Origin: Saccharibacillus alkalitolerans
Lineage (GTDB): Bacteria > Bacillota > Bacilli > Paenibacillales > Paenibacillaceae
NCBI RefSeq assembly: GCF_011090185.1
Contig: NZ_JAAFGS010000008.1
Location: 62,001-126,000 of the forward strand
Length of the DNA: 64,000 nt
Direction of reading: 5' to 3'
In this document: positions 34,872 to 43,779 of the stretch, in pieces
How the letters are laid out: every line of letters begins with the position of its first letter
Numbering within the stretch: position 1 is the stretch's first letter
Notes under the pieces: model-generated
Database searches by the model: none
Told to the model about the DNA's origin: nothing
The model's input: the letters and a program-made list of their open reading frames with translations, nothing else
Made by a program: the position numbers and the translations under genes

Positions 34872-35279
34872 ATGAAAGGCAAGATGATGAAAAGGGGCGA
34901 CTTGATTCTGATCGGAATCGTATTGATCGCGGCGCTCGCTTTTATCGTTCCGAGGTATTTGAATGGAGATGAAAGTGAAAAAAATCACATCCAAAATCGC
35001 GTCGTGCATATCGAAGTCGACGGCAAGCCCTACAAGACGCTGCCGCTGACCGAGGAAGAGCAGTTGGTTACGATCAACACGGACAAGGGGTTCAATCAGA
35101 TCAAAATCCACGACGGCGGCGTGCAGATGATCGATGCGGACTGTCCCGACAAATTGTGTCTCGGCTTCGGGTTCGTCACGCGGCCGGGACAGCAGATCGT
35201 GTGTCTGCCGCACCGCGTGTCGGTCTTTATCGGAGTGGATTCCGGAGAGGAGCTGGAAGTCGATGACGTCGTTGGCTGA
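34872..35279 (+). CDS. eetA: NusG_II domain membrane protein, EetA-like
   Basis: 135 residues from the ATG seven bases after GAGGGG. One N-terminal membrane helix (LILIGIVLIAALAFIVP) and an exported NusG_II-type beta domain with VVHIEVDGKPYKTLPL and DADCPDKLCLGFGFVTRPGQQIVCLPHRV, including the Cys-x4-Cys. Such proteins pair with Gx transporters next to flavin-based EET and Rnf-type genes; in Listeria the pair is called EetA and EetB and is needed to pass electrons from membrane quinol to extracellular flavin. First gene of the operon and overlapping the next by 17 bases. The symbol rests on context as well as sequence. Confidence 0.7.
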   Translation: MKGKMMKRGDLILIGIVLIAALAFIVPRYLNGDESEKNHIQNRVVHIEVDGKPYKTLPLTEEEQLVTINTDKGFNQIKIHDGGVQMIDADCPDKLCLGFGFVTRPGQQIVCLPHRVSVFIGVDSGEELEVDDVVG

Positions 35280-35814
35280 AGAATCTTTGCTGTTGAAAAA
35301 AACGGTGATCCTGGCGATCTTCTCGGCCGCCGCCGTCGTGCTGGGCATCGTCGAATCGCTCATCCCGCTCGGGACGTTCATGGTGCCGGGAGCGAAGCTG
35401 GGCTTGGCGAACATCATGATCCTGACGTGTCTTTACTTCCTGAACGGCAAGGATACGCTGATGCTGGTCGTGCTCAAGACGCTTCTGACCGCAATGATCC
35501 TGGGGACCTTTTCGATGCTGCTGTTCAGCTTGTTCGGGGCCCTGCTCAGTTTTGCCGTCATGTACGGATTGATGAAGATCAGCCGCAAGCGTCTCAGCCT
35601 GATCGGGATCAGCGTCGCCGGGGGGATCGCGCACAATATCGGTCAGCTCGGCGCGGCGGCGATCGTGATCGACTCGCTCAACATTTTCTACTATCTGCCG
35701 GTGCTGATGATCGCGGGCGTCGCGACGGGAATCGTGGTCGGCATCGCGGTCCGCTATCTGACGAATGCGCTGGGCCATATGAAAATGTTCGCGGCGTTCG
35801 TTCCGGAAGATTAA
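35263..35814 (+). CDS. eetB: Gx transporter family protein, EetB-like
   Basis: 183 residues; ATG with GAGAGGAG ten bases upstream, overlapping eetA. Five or six membrane helices. KLGLANIMILTCLYFLNGKD, LFGALLSFAVMYGLMK and GGIAHNIGQLGAAAIVI are hallmarks of the Gx transporter family, often annotated as heptaprenyl diphosphate synthase component I although it is a membrane protein related to ECF substrate components. In EET loci it is EetB. It precedes a complete ECF energising module, so it could also be the substrate-binding component of that transporter. Confidence 0.72.
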   Translation: MTSLAEESLLLKKTVILAIFSAAAVVLGIVESLIPLGTFMVPGAKLGLANIMILTCLYFLNGKDTLMLVVLKTLLTAMILGTFSMLLFSLFGALLSFAVMYGLMKISRKRLSLIGISVAGGIAHNIGQLGAAAIVIDSLNIFYYLPVLMIAGVATGIVVGIAVRYLTNALGHMKMFAAFVPED

Positions 35815-35882
35815 ACGGGGGCTGCGCGTCATCAGGCAAAAAAGAGTGGCGGAACGGGCCGCGGCGAAGAGGGGGGAAAGAT

Positions 35883-36743
35883 ATGGAACGGAAAAACGCG
35901 GCCGCGGCCGAGCTTCAAAACGTCGAATTCGAGTATGAAAAAGGGGAGCCGGTGCTGCGGGATATCAGCCTGCGCGCCGAAAAAGGCGAGTGGATCGCCG
36001 TCGTGGGGGAAAGCGGCTGCGGCAAGTCGACGCTCGTCCGCCTGCTGAACGCGCTGCTGCGTCCTCGGTCGGGAACGGTGTCCGTATTCGGGGAGGAGCT
36101 GACCGAACGCAATGCGCCGCTTATGCGGGCGAGAATCGGAATGGTCTTCCAAAATCCGGACAACCAGTTTATCGGGGAGACGGTGGAAGAGGATATCGCT
36201 TTCGGTCTGGAAGGACTGTGCCTGGATCTCGCGGAAATGGAACGCCGAATCGAACGGTATGCGCATAGGCTGAAGATTGAAGCGCTGCTCGGCAGGCATC
36301 CGGGGGAACTGTCGGGCGGACAGAAGCAGCGCTGCGCGGTCGCGGCCTGCCTCGCCATGGAGCCGGAGATCGTCGTATTCGACGAAGCGACTTCCATGCA
36401 GGACGAGCGGTCCCGCCGCGAGCTGCTGGAAGTCATGCGGGACATGAAGCGGCAGGGGAGCTACACCGTTTTTTCGGTCACGCACGACGCGGCCGAGATG
36501 CTGGCGGCGGACCGGATTTGGGCGCTGAAGGGCGGGTTCGTCCGCGCCGACCGGACGCCCGACGCTTTTTTTGCGGACGAGGAGCTGCTGGGGGACTGCG
36601 GCATCGAGCTTCCGTTCGGGCTGAGGCTGGAACGTCGGCTGTCGGCTTTGGGGGCGGCGGCGTCGGACGGCGGCGCGGCGGAAACGGGAGCGAAACAGGC
36701 AGGCGAAGGGGGATACGGTCGTGTTCGGCATCGGCAGACATAA
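35883..36743 (+). CDS. ecfA1: ECF transporter ATPase subunit 1
   Basis: 286 residues; GAGGGGGG before the ATG. Walker A GESGCGKS at about 42-49, Q-loop VFQNPDNQFIGETVEEDIAFG (the signature of EcfA1 proteins), ABC signature LSGGQKQR and Walker B EIVVFDEATSMQD, with switch His in VTHDAAEM. It hydrolyses ATP to drive an energy-coupling factor transporter. The C-terminal 25 residues are Gly/Ala-rich and non-conserved. It overlaps the next gene by 23 bases. Duplication of the ecf module outside the usual ribosomal-protein location, beside EET genes, suggests a dedicated substrate, probably flavin. Confidence 0.9.
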   Translation: MERKNAAAAELQNVEFEYEKGEPVLRDISLRAEKGEWIAVVGESGCGKSTLVRLLNALLRPRSGTVSVFGEELTERNAPLMRARIGMVFQNPDNQFIGETVEEDIAFGLEGLCLDLAEMERRIERYAHRLKIEALLGRHPGELSGGQKQRCAVAACLAMEPEIVVFDEATSMQDERSRRELLEVMRDMKRQGSYTVFSVTHDAAEMLAADRIWALKGGFVRADRTPDAFFADEELLGDCGIELPFGLRLERRLSALGAAASDGGAAETGAKQAGEGGYGRVRHRQT

Positions 36744-37941
36744 ACGGCAGTTCGAAAGCTCGGGAGACAGGGGAATAGAAGACCGGGACCGAAGCGGATC
36801 GGAGCAGGCGGAAGCTTCGGCCGGAAGGGGCACGTTCGAGGCGCCCGGACAGACGGACTCGGCGGCCGAACGCGAGATCGTAATCGAGCTGACCGATGCC
36901 GATTACACGTACCAAGCCGGCGGCCCGTTCGCGTCGGCGGCGCTGCACGGCGTCAATATGCGGGTGCGCAGGGGGACGCTCGTCGGCATCGCCGGAGGCA
37001 CCGGCTCGGGCAAGTCGACGCTGCTGCAGCTGCTGAACGGGCTGCTGCTGCCGACGGGCGGCTCCGTCCGGGTGCTGGATCACACGCTGCTGCCGGGCAT
37101 GAAAAAGCCGAAGCTGAACGCTTTGCGCCGCCGGATCGGGCTTAGCTTCCAGTTTCCCGAGCAGCATCTGTTCGAAGATACGGTGGAAAAGGATTTGATG
37201 TTCGGCCCGCTGAACTTCGGCCTGCCGAAAGAAGAAGCGCAGCGCCGAGCCGCGGAAGCGCTGGCGTCGATGGGATTGGGCGAAGAGCTGCTGCTGCGCC
37301 ATCCGCTGACGCTGAGCGGAGGACAGATGCGCAGGGTCGCGATCGCTTCGGTGCTGGCTGCGGGTCCCGAGATTATGATGCTCGACGAGCCGACGGCCAC
37401 GTTGGATTCGGCCGCGCGGCGGGAATTGATCGCCCTGCTGGCGAGGCTGTGCCGGGAAGAAGGCCGCACGATTCTGATGGTGACGCACCGGATCGAGGAG
37501 CTGCTCGAAGCGGCGGACGAATGGATCGTCATGCACGAAGGTCGCGCCGTGTTCCGGGGCGACGCCGACGAACTGGCCGACCGTGCGGACGAACTGGCCG
37601 GCTGGGGCGTGGCCGTGCCCGAGCAGCTGCGCTGCTGGGCGGAATGGACGGCCCGGCTGCCGCAGCTTGCGGCGCTGCCGCTGCCTCGCACGGCCGACGA
37701 TATGGCGCTGCGCATCGCGGAAGCGGTGCGGGGGGCCGAAATCTCGGCACGGAGCGGGAACGTCCGCAAGCCGTTCGGAGGAGCGGGCAGCGGGCCGACG
37801 CACCTCCTCGGGGAAGCCGGCAGCGGCCGCCCGCCTGCTCCGAGCGATAAGGCGGAAAGCCTGCCTCGCGCGGAAAGCGTCCGCCGGGCGGAGGCGGAGA
37901 CAATCGGCGAACGGGGGATAAACGTATGCGCGACAAGCTGA
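36721..37941 (+). CDS. ecfA2: ECF transporter ATPase subunit 2
   Basis: 406 residues from a GTG with AAGGGGGA upstream. About 50 low-complexity residues precede the ABC domain, and about 90 Pro/Ala/Arg-rich residues follow it, both longer than usual (about 290). Motifs are GGTGSGKS, Q-loop LSFQFPEQHLFEDTVEKDLMFG (typical EcfA2), LSGGQMRR, IMMLDEPTATLD and VTHRIEEL. It pairs with EcfA1 to form the ATPase dimer. Overlaps ecfT by 16 bases. Confidence 0.9.
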   Translation: MFGIGRHKRQFESSGDRGIEDRDRSGSEQAEASAGRGTFEAPGQTDSAAEREIVIELTDADYTYQAGGPFASAALHGVNMRVRRGTLVGIAGGTGSGKSTLLQLLNGLLLPTGGSVRVLDHTLLPGMKKPKLNALRRRIGLSFQFPEQHLFEDTVEKDLMFGPLNFGLPKEEAQRRAAEALASMGLGEELLLRHPLTLSGGQMRRVAIASVLAAGPEIMMLDEPTATLDSAARRELIALLARLCREEGRTILMVTHRIEELLEAADEWIVMHEGRAVFRGDADELADRADELAGWGVAVPEQLRCWAEWTARLPQLAALPLPRTADDMALRIAEAVRGAEISARSGNVRKPFGGAGSGPTHLLGEAGSGRPPAPSDKAESLPRAESVRRAEAETIGERGINVCATS

Positions 37942-38762
37942 TCATCGGACGCATGATCCCGACGGGCTCGAAAGTGCACGGATTGGACCCGCGGGCGAAA
38001 ATCACGGCGATGCTGCTGTTTACCGCCGCACTGATCCTGTCCGACGGATGGGCGCAGCTGGCGGTACTGGCCCTGCTGGCCGCGGCCGTGCTGGCGGCGA
38101 CGAAAATCCCGCCGAAAACGTATCTGCGCACGATGCGGCCGCTGCGCTGGCTGATGCTGTTCGTTTTTCTGTTTCAGCTGTTTGCCGGGCCCGGGGCCGG
38201 GTCTGCCGAGGCATCGACGGCGGCAACGGCGCTCTGGACGTGGACGGCGGGGCCGGTCACGCTGACGTCGGCGGGCTTGTCCGCCGCGCTGCTGGCGGTG
38301 AGCCGGATGGCGCTGCTGATCGTCTTTACGGCTCTGCTGACCTTTACGACGACGCCTTCCATGCTCAGCCGCGGCATCGAGGGCATGCTCAAGCCGATCT
38401 CCCGCGGGGGAACGGGGGCGGAGCGTTTTTCGCTGATGATGCGGCTGGCGCTGCGCTTCATTCCGGCTCTGCTGGAGGAGGCGCAGACGATTCTCAAAGC
38501 CCAGGCTGCCCGGGGAGCGGACTACGAAGAAATGAACGCAAAAGACAAGGCCCGGCTCCTGCTGTCCCTGCTCGTGCCCGTCACGGTCGGCGCTTTCCGG
38601 CGGGCGGAGGAGCTGACGACGTCGCTCGAAGCCCGAGGCTACCGGATCGGCGCTCCGCGCACGGCATACCGGCAGCTGGCCTGGCGCGCGGCGGACACGT
38701 GGTTCACGCTGCTGTTCGCCCTGCTGCCGGCCGGAGCCTTGATCATGCGTTTGGTCTCGTAG
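37926..38762 (+). CDS. ecfT: ECF transporter transmembrane subunit EcfT
   Basis: 278 residues with five or so membrane helices. It starts with the typical GRMIPTGSKVHGLDPRAKI. The two coupling motifs that contact the ATPases are AQAARGADYEEM and LEARGYRIGAP (both Ala-Arg-Gly). Together with EcfA1/A2 it forms the energising module; the substrate-binding S component is either EetB or encoded elsewhere. In the Listeria EET system an ECF transporter exports or supplies flavin to the outside; this is the likely role here by context. Confidence 0.9.
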   Translation: MRDKLIIGRMIPTGSKVHGLDPRAKITAMLLFTAALILSDGWAQLAVLALLAAAVLAATKIPPKTYLRTMRPLRWLMLFVFLFQLFAGPGAGSAEASTAATALWTWTAGPVTLTSAGLSAALLAVSRMALLIVFTALLTFTTTPSMLSRGIEGMLKPISRGGTGAERFSLMMRLALRFIPALLEEAQTILKAQAARGADYEEMNAKDKARLLLSLLVPVTVGAFRRAEELTTSLEARGYRIGAPRTAYRQLAWRAADTWFTLLFALLPAGALIMRLVS

Positions 38763-38892
38763 GCACAGCTTTGACGCGGGGGTCGGTTTCGAGACTTCGC
38801 GCGGCATGGATTTCGGAGGAAGCGGCACAAAACGGGAAAGTTCAAGATATGGCGGCAAGGATGCTTCACGACAGCAAAGGGGGGAAATAAGC

Positions 38893-40968
38893 ATGGCACG
38901 TTATTTTCAAGGAAGAGAAGTCGAGCTGCTGGCGCCTGCGGGCACGTTCGACATTTTCGATACGGTGATCCGGGCGAACTGCGACGCGGTCTATTTCGGG
39001 GGTCCGGGACTCAATATGCGCATGATGCGCAAAGGCTACAATTTCAGCCGGGAGGAGATCGTCGAAGCGGTGAACGTCGCGCACGGGCTCGGCAAAAAGG
39101 CGTACGTCACGGTCAACAACATGCTGAGCGAGACGGATGTCTCGGAAGCCGGCGAATATCTGTCTTTTCTGGACCGGGCGGGCGTCGACGCGATCATCGC
39201 GCAGGATTTGGCCGTTCCGTCGCTGCTGCGGGAGCAGGGGCTGTCGCTGCCGGTCCACGCCTCCGTTATGCTGAACGTACATAACGCCGAGATGGTCCGG
39301 GCGCTGCAGGAATACGGCGTGACGCGGGTCGTGACGTCGCGGGAAATGGACCTGCAAACGGCACGGATCATTCAGGAGCAGACGGGGATCGAGATCGAAT
39401 ATTTCGTCCACGGCGACATGTGCACGGTGCACGGAGCCAACTGTTACATCAGCTCGCATCTGTTCGGCATGAGCAGCAACCGGGGCAAATGTCTCAAGCC
39501 GTGCCGCTGGGACTACCGGATGAAAAAGGACGGCTACGTGTTCAGCACCCCTTATCCGCTTGCCGCCAAAGACATGAACATGTACGAGTATCTGCCGGAA
39601 TTGATCGACGCCCGCGTCACTTCGTTCAAGATCGAAGGGCGGATGCGGGACAAAGCGTTTATGTCGGCGCTGGTCAACAGCTACGGCGAGGCGATCGACC
39701 GCTATCTCGACGATCCGGTCGGCTTCGATCGCGGCGTAGACAGCGCCGAGCTGCACAAAAATCGCAAACGGGACTTCTCCACCGCTTACGCTTTCGGCAA
39801 GCCGGGATTGTCGAACATCAATCAGCGTTATGAAGGCACGGGCAAGTTTTACAGTACGGGCAAAGTTTTCAGCACGCCCACGGCGGAACGCGAAACGAAC
39901 GAGACGGCCGTCGGCGCGGTGCGCGAATGGCTGAGGGATACGGCGGCGGAAAAAGCGGCCGCGGGCACGAAAACGGATGCCAAAACCGCGCCGAAGCTGA
40001 CGGTACGGGTCAACAACATGGCTCAGGCGAAGGCTGCGCTGGAAGCCGGCGTCGACGAACTGTTCCTGTCGGGCGACGTGCTGCTGCCGGACCGGCCGTT
40101 CGGACGCAAAGAAATCGCGGAGCTGGCGCCGCTAAAAGGGGACACCCGTGTCGTATTGGCGACGCCGCGCATGATGAACGAAATTCATTTCGAACAGTAC
40201 GATGCACTGCTGTCGGGCGGCGTGCCGGGACTCGACGCGCTGCTGGTCACGAATATCGGCGCGGTGCGCCGCTTCAAGAAGTTCGGCCTGCCGATGATCG
40301 GCGACCTGTCGCTGAATCTGTATAACCACATGGCGGAGAGCATGTACCGGGAGCTCGGCGTGGAACGTCTGACCGCTTCGATCGAAGCGAATCTGCCGGA
40401 TCTGGCCGCGCTGCTGAGCCGGACGAAGGGCGAGCTGGAGCTGACGGTCCACGGCACGCCGGTCGTCATGTACATGGAACACGACCTGTACGAAAACACG
40501 GAAGTCTACGAGCCCATCGCGGAAGAAAGCAACCGCTACGTGCGCGACGACGTTCTCGTGCTCGTGACGGACAAGGGCGAAAGCCCGGTCTATAAAGACG
40601 TGCACGGCCGATGCCATCTGACGACGGCGAAAGAGATCTGCATGCTGCCGGTGATCGGCGAACTGGCGGCGGCGGGGATTTCGCATTTCCGCATCGAAGG
40701 TTCGACTTATTCGCCCGAGCGCTTGACGGAACTATTGTCGGTATACCGGACGGCGCTGGGCGCGCCGGAACGCGCGGGCGAACTGGCGGCGGAGCTTGAG
40801 CCGGCGTTCGCCGGCTTTACGCTCGGCGCGTTGGCTTTCCGCCGGGCGGACCGCAGCACGCCGGCGAACCTGCCGACGACGCTCGATGCGGCTCCTTCGG
40901 CGGAAGAAGCTTCGGAGAAACGTTCGGCGGCCGAACGCGAGCCGGTGCTTCAAGACATGAAAGGGTGA
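38893..40968 (+). CDS. Peptidase U32-family protein, probable Fe-S enzyme
   Basis: 691 residues; GGGGGGAAA before the ATG. The N-terminal U32 core shows ELLAPAGTFDIFDTVIRANC, VTVNN, HASVMLNVHNAE and the four conserved cysteines Cys178, 185, 201 and 205 (MCTVHGANCYIS and GKCLKPCRW) that bind a [4Fe-4S] cluster in relatives. A second module of about 270 residues repeats the barrel-like pattern. Relatives include RlhA and TrhP (RNA hydroxylation) and UbiU/UbiV (oxygen-independent ubiquinone hydroxylation); few are true peptidases. The position between ECF and prenyltransferase genes hints at quinone or anaerobic chemistry; inference. Confidence 0.82.
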   Translation: MARYFQGREVELLAPAGTFDIFDTVIRANCDAVYFGGPGLNMRMMRKGYNFSREEIVEAVNVAHGLGKKAYVTVNNMLSETDVSEAGEYLSFLDRAGVDAIIAQDLAVPSLLREQGLSLPVHASVMLNVHNAEMVRALQEYGVTRVVTSREMDLQTARIIQEQTGIEIEYFVHGDMCTVHGANCYISSHLFGMSSNRGKCLKPCRWDYRMKKDGYVFSTPYPLAAKDMNMYEYLPELIDARVTSFKIEGRMRDKAFMSALVNSYGEAIDRYLDDPVGFDRGVDSAELHKNRKRDFSTAYAFGKPGLSNINQRYEGTGKFYSTGKVFSTPTAERETNETAVGAVREWLRDTAAEKAAAGTKTDAKTAPKLTVRVNNMAQAKAALEAGVDELFLSGDVLLPDRPFGRKEIAELAPLKGDTRVVLATPRMMNEIHFEQYDALLSGGVPGLDALLVTNIGAVRRFKKFGLPMIGDLSLNLYNHMAESMYRELGVERLTASIEANLPDLAALLSRTKGELELTVHGTPVVMYMEHDLYENTEVYEPIAEESNRYVRDDVLVLVTDKGESPVYKDVHGRCHLTTAKEICMLPVIGELAAAGISHFRIEGSTYSPERLTELLSVYRTALGAPERAGELAAELEPAFAGFTLGALAFRRADRSTPANLPTTLDAAPSAEEASEKRSAAEREPVLQDMKG

Positions 40969-40973
40969 GCGGA

Positions 40974-42509
40974 ATGAACACCGAAACGAACATGGAAACG
41001 AATATCGAAACAAAGACGGGAACAAACGTGACAGGCGCAGCGAACACGGCGGAAGAGGCGAAAAAAAACGGGGAGGAACGCGGCGTCGCGGGCGATGCGG
41101 CTTCGATGACGCCGGAAGAAGTCGTTGCGCTGCGCAAAGCGCATTTCTTCCCGTGCACCCAGCATTTTTACCGCAATCCGCCCGTATTGGTGTCCGGCTC
41201 CATGCAGCACGTGACGGACGGCGAAGGCAGAGTCTATACCGATTTCTTCGCCGGCGTATCCGTGGTGGCGACCGGCCACTGCAATCCGGCCATCGCGGAG
41301 GCGACGGTCCGGCAGGCGCGCAGGCTCCAGCATACGACGACGATCTACCTGACGGAGCCTTCGGCGCTGCTGGCCGAGCGTCTGGCAAAGCTTCTGCCGG
41401 CGTATCCGCGCGTGTTTTTCTGCAACAGCGGCTCGGAAGCGAACGAAGGCGCGCTGGTGCTGGCTCGCCGGCACACGAAGCGCAGAGGATTCATTTCCCT
41501 GACCGAATCGCTGCACGGCCGTACATCGCTGACGACAAGCGTAACGGGGCTGAGCATGTGGCGGACCGACCCTTTCCCGGACGACCACGTCTACTTCATC
41601 CCCCGGCCGTACGAATTCGGCCTCGATCCGCAGGAAGCGGCCGAACGCTCGCTCAGTGCGCTGGAAGACGTGCTGAACGAAGCCGGCGACAATATCGCGG
41701 CGATGATCGTCGAGCCGATTCAGGGCAACGGAGGGATGATCGTCATGCCGGACGGTTATCTGGCCCGGGCCAAGACGCTGCTGGAGCGATACGGGGTGCT
41801 GCTGATCGCCGACGAGATCCAGACCGGGTTCGGACGGACGGGACAGCTGCTCGCTTCGCGGCAGCTCGGCGTGCAGCCCGACATCGTGACGATGGCCAAA
41901 GCGCTCGGCGGCGGCATTCCGATCGGCGCTTTCGCGGCGACCGAAGAAGTCGCGGCTTCGCTGAACGTGCCGTCCGCTTCGACGTTCGGCGGCAATCCGG
42001 TCTCGGCCGCGACGGCGCTGGCCGTGCTCGATTACATCGAAGCCGAGCGGCTGCCCGAACGGGCGGAACGCCTCGGAACGGCGCTCAAGCGCGGATTGGA
42101 ACGGATGCGCGCGTACTATCCGCATCTCTTGTCCGAAGTGCGCGGCCTCGGCCTGATGCTCGGCGCCGAGCTGTATGCGGGCGATCCGGCGCGCGGCGCG
42201 GCCGTAACCGACCGGGTGCTGGAAGAAATGAAGGACCGAGGCTTCCTGATCGGCAAAAACGGCGTCTCCCGCAACGTGCTGGCGTTCCAGCCGCCGATCG
42301 TGATCGAACCGGGAGACATCGAAGCGATGCTTGAAGCGCTCGACGCGGTGCTCGGCGGCATCGAGCAGGAGCGGCTTAAGGAAGAAGAAGCGGCCGAAGG
42401 GGCGAAGACGCCGACGCCGGCCGATGACGTTTCGGCCGGAGGAAGCGGGCCTGCCGGAAAAGAGCCGTTCCTTTCGCAAGAAGCCGCGAACGGAGGCCGC
42501 CCGGAATGA
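40974..42509 (+). CDS. Class III PLP-dependent aminotransferase
   Basis: 511 residues from the ATG after GAAAGGGTGAG, six bases past the U32 gene. About 45 N-terminal residues are low-complexity Thr/Glu/Asn (TETNMETNIETKTGTN). The fold type I core has FFCNSGSEANEGALVLARR, LLIADEIQTGFGRTG and VTMAKALGGGIPIGA, whose Lys binds PLP. Best general match is to omega-amino acid, acetylornithine or alanine-glyoxylate type aminotransferases; the substrate cannot be fixed. The last 45 residues are a non-conserved acidic tail. It ends in an ATGA overlap with the prenyltransferase gene, so the two are translationally coupled. Confidence 0.85.
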   Translation: MNTETNMETNIETKTGTNVTGAANTAEEAKKNGEERGVAGDAASMTPEEVVALRKAHFFPCTQHFYRNPPVLVSGSMQHVTDGEGRVYTDFFAGVSVVATGHCNPAIAEATVRQARRLQHTTTIYLTEPSALLAERLAKLLPAYPRVFFCNSGSEANEGALVLARRHTKRRGFISLTESLHGRTSLTTSVTGLSMWRTDPFPDDHVYFIPRPYEFGLDPQEAAERSLSALEDVLNEAGDNIAAMIVEPIQGNGGMIVMPDGYLARAKTLLERYGVLLIADEIQTGFGRTGQLLASRQLGVQPDIVTMAKALGGGIPIGAFAATEEVAASLNVPSASTFGGNPVSAATALAVLDYIEAERLPERAERLGTALKRGLERMRAYYPHLLSEVRGLGLMLGAELYAGDPARGAAVTDRVLEEMKDRGFLIGKNGVSRNVLAFQPPIVIEPGDIEAMLEALDAVLGGIEQERLKEEEAAEGAKTPTPADDVSAGGSGPAGKEPFLSQEAANGGRPE

Positions 42510-43378
42510 GCGCCGCCATTCGCGTCGTATGGGGCAAGACGCGGGATTTCGGTGCGCTGGTCATGTTCTCGCACACGCTGTTTTCGCTCCCGTTCGCTGT
42601 TATTTCGATCGTGTGGGCAGCCGGAGGGATTCCGCCTGGGCGAATTGTATTCTGGTCGCTGATCGCGCTCGTCGCCGCCCGCAACGGAGCGAACGCGTTT
42701 AACCGTCTGGCCGACCGCGAGTTCGACGCGGCCAATCCGCGCACCGCGCATCGGCATCTGCCGCAGCGGCTGCTCGGCATCCGCGAAGTGTGGATATTCG
42801 TGATTGCGAATTACGCGATTTTCATCGCGGCCGCCGGCATGCTGAACATGCTGTGCCTGGCGCTGTCGCCGGTCGCGATTTTCCTGATCTCGTCCTATTC
42901 GTATACCAAACGCTTTACTTGGCTCAGCCATCTGTATTTGGGCTTTACCATCGCCTCGGCGCCGATCGGTGCCTGGTTCGCCGTGACGGGATCGTTCGCG
43001 TTCACGCCGTTCGTGCTGGGCACGGTCGTCATGCTGTGGATCGGCGGCTTCGATATTTTGTACGGAACCCAGGACATCGACTTCGACCGCAAGCAGGGAT
43101 TGTATTCCATTCCGAGCGCGTTCGGACTTAAGCCGGCCCTGTACATTTCGCGTTTCCTGCACGCCGTCATGGTCGGTCTGCTGCTGTTCCTGTTCGTGTT
43201 CCGCGGACTGGGTGCCGTTTATCTGATCGGAATCGTGCTGGCCGCTTTCCTGCTCATGCTGGAACACGGCATCGTGAAGCCGCATAACCGCCGCCTGATG
43301 AAGATCGCTTCGTACAATCTTAATCAAGTGGTCAGCATGCTGATTCTGCTGTTTACGATGTTGGATTATTTCTTGTGA
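42506..43378 (+). CDS. UbiA-family prenyltransferase (DmkA/MenA/MqnP-like)
   Basis: 290 residues, about eight membrane helices. The two Asp-rich prenyl diphosphate sites are NAFNRLADREFDA near residues 68-80 and YGTQDIDFDRKQG near 188-200. UbiA enzymes attach a polyprenyl chain to an aromatic ring. The sequence is of the UbiA/MqnP-like kind, but in this locus the most attractive role is DmkA, which makes the demethylmenaquinone pool dedicated to extracellular electron transfer in Listeria. The alternative is general menaquinone synthesis. Last gene of the operon, followed by a terminator. Confidence 0.85.
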   Translation: MSAAIRVVWGKTRDFGALVMFSHTLFSLPFAVISIVWAAGGIPPGRIVFWSLIALVAARNGANAFNRLADREFDAANPRTAHRHLPQRLLGIREVWIFVIANYAIFIAAAGMLNMLCLALSPVAIFLISSYSYTKRFTWLSHLYLGFTIASAPIGAWFAVTGSFAFTPFVLGTVVMLWIGGFDILYGTQDIDFDRKQGLYSIPSAFGLKPALYISRFLHAVMVGLLLFLFVFRGLGAVYLIGIVLAAFLLMLEHGIVKPHNRRLMKIASYNLNQVVSMLILLFTMLDYFL

Positions 43379-43408
43379 AAAATCCGTACCTGTGGGTACG
43401 GATTTTTT
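43379..43408 (+). terminator. Terminator of the EetA-to-prenyltransferase operon
   Basis: AAAATCCGTACC-TGTG-GGTACGGATTTTTTAT hairpin, starting at the stop codon. Confidence 0.9.
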
Positions 43409-43445
43409 ATTTGGAAGAATGATCCAAATAAAGTGAAGGGAGAGC

Positions 43446-43682
43446 GGATACGGTCGGGAAAATGTCCGAAATGAGCTTGCCTACCCCGTCACCCTTATCG
43501 TTTCGGGACTGCTTGCCCGATATGCGCAAAGCGACTCCCTGCGTTTTCGGCTGCTTGAAGGCTCGGCGGAATCGTATAGGTGGGGCGTTTTATGCATCGT
43601 CGCCGTGCCGCTTGCTATTTTTTTAGTCGGATACCTGACCTTTAAGAAGAGGAAAAAGGAAAGGCCTGAAGCGCGGATGTAG
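43446..43682 (+). pseudogene. Remnant open frame without start codon (membrane protein-like)
   Basis: A 78-codon open frame ends in TAG but has no ATG, GTG or TTG near its start; a stop lies just upstream. It encodes ELAYPVTLIVSGLLARYAQS, then SYRWGVLCIVAVPLAIFLVGYL and a basic tail KKRKKERPEARM, which looks like two membrane helices and a cytosolic end. An ATG in another frame at about 43462 shifts out of it. A decayed small membrane-protein gene is the simplest reading. Confidence 0.35.
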
Positions 43683-43725
43683 TGCGGGAAATTTTCGTTA
43701 TGCTCCTTGAGGCGTACGGGGAAAC

Positions 43726-43753
43726 AAAAAAGACGCCGGCATTTGCCAGGCGT
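43726..43753 (-). terminator. Terminator of the UPF0303 gene
   Basis: Minus-strand GACGCC-TGGCAAATGCC-GGCGTC followed by TTTTTTG. Confidence 0.7.
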
Positions 43754-43779
43754 CCGAAGCTATAACGGCAAACCGTTTC

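Noticed and set aside
35263-35814. True heptaprenyl diphosphate synthase component I
   Set aside because: The protein is an integral membrane protein of the Gx transporter type; the traditional label does not fit, and a separate HepS-like soluble protein is encoded beside the synthase.
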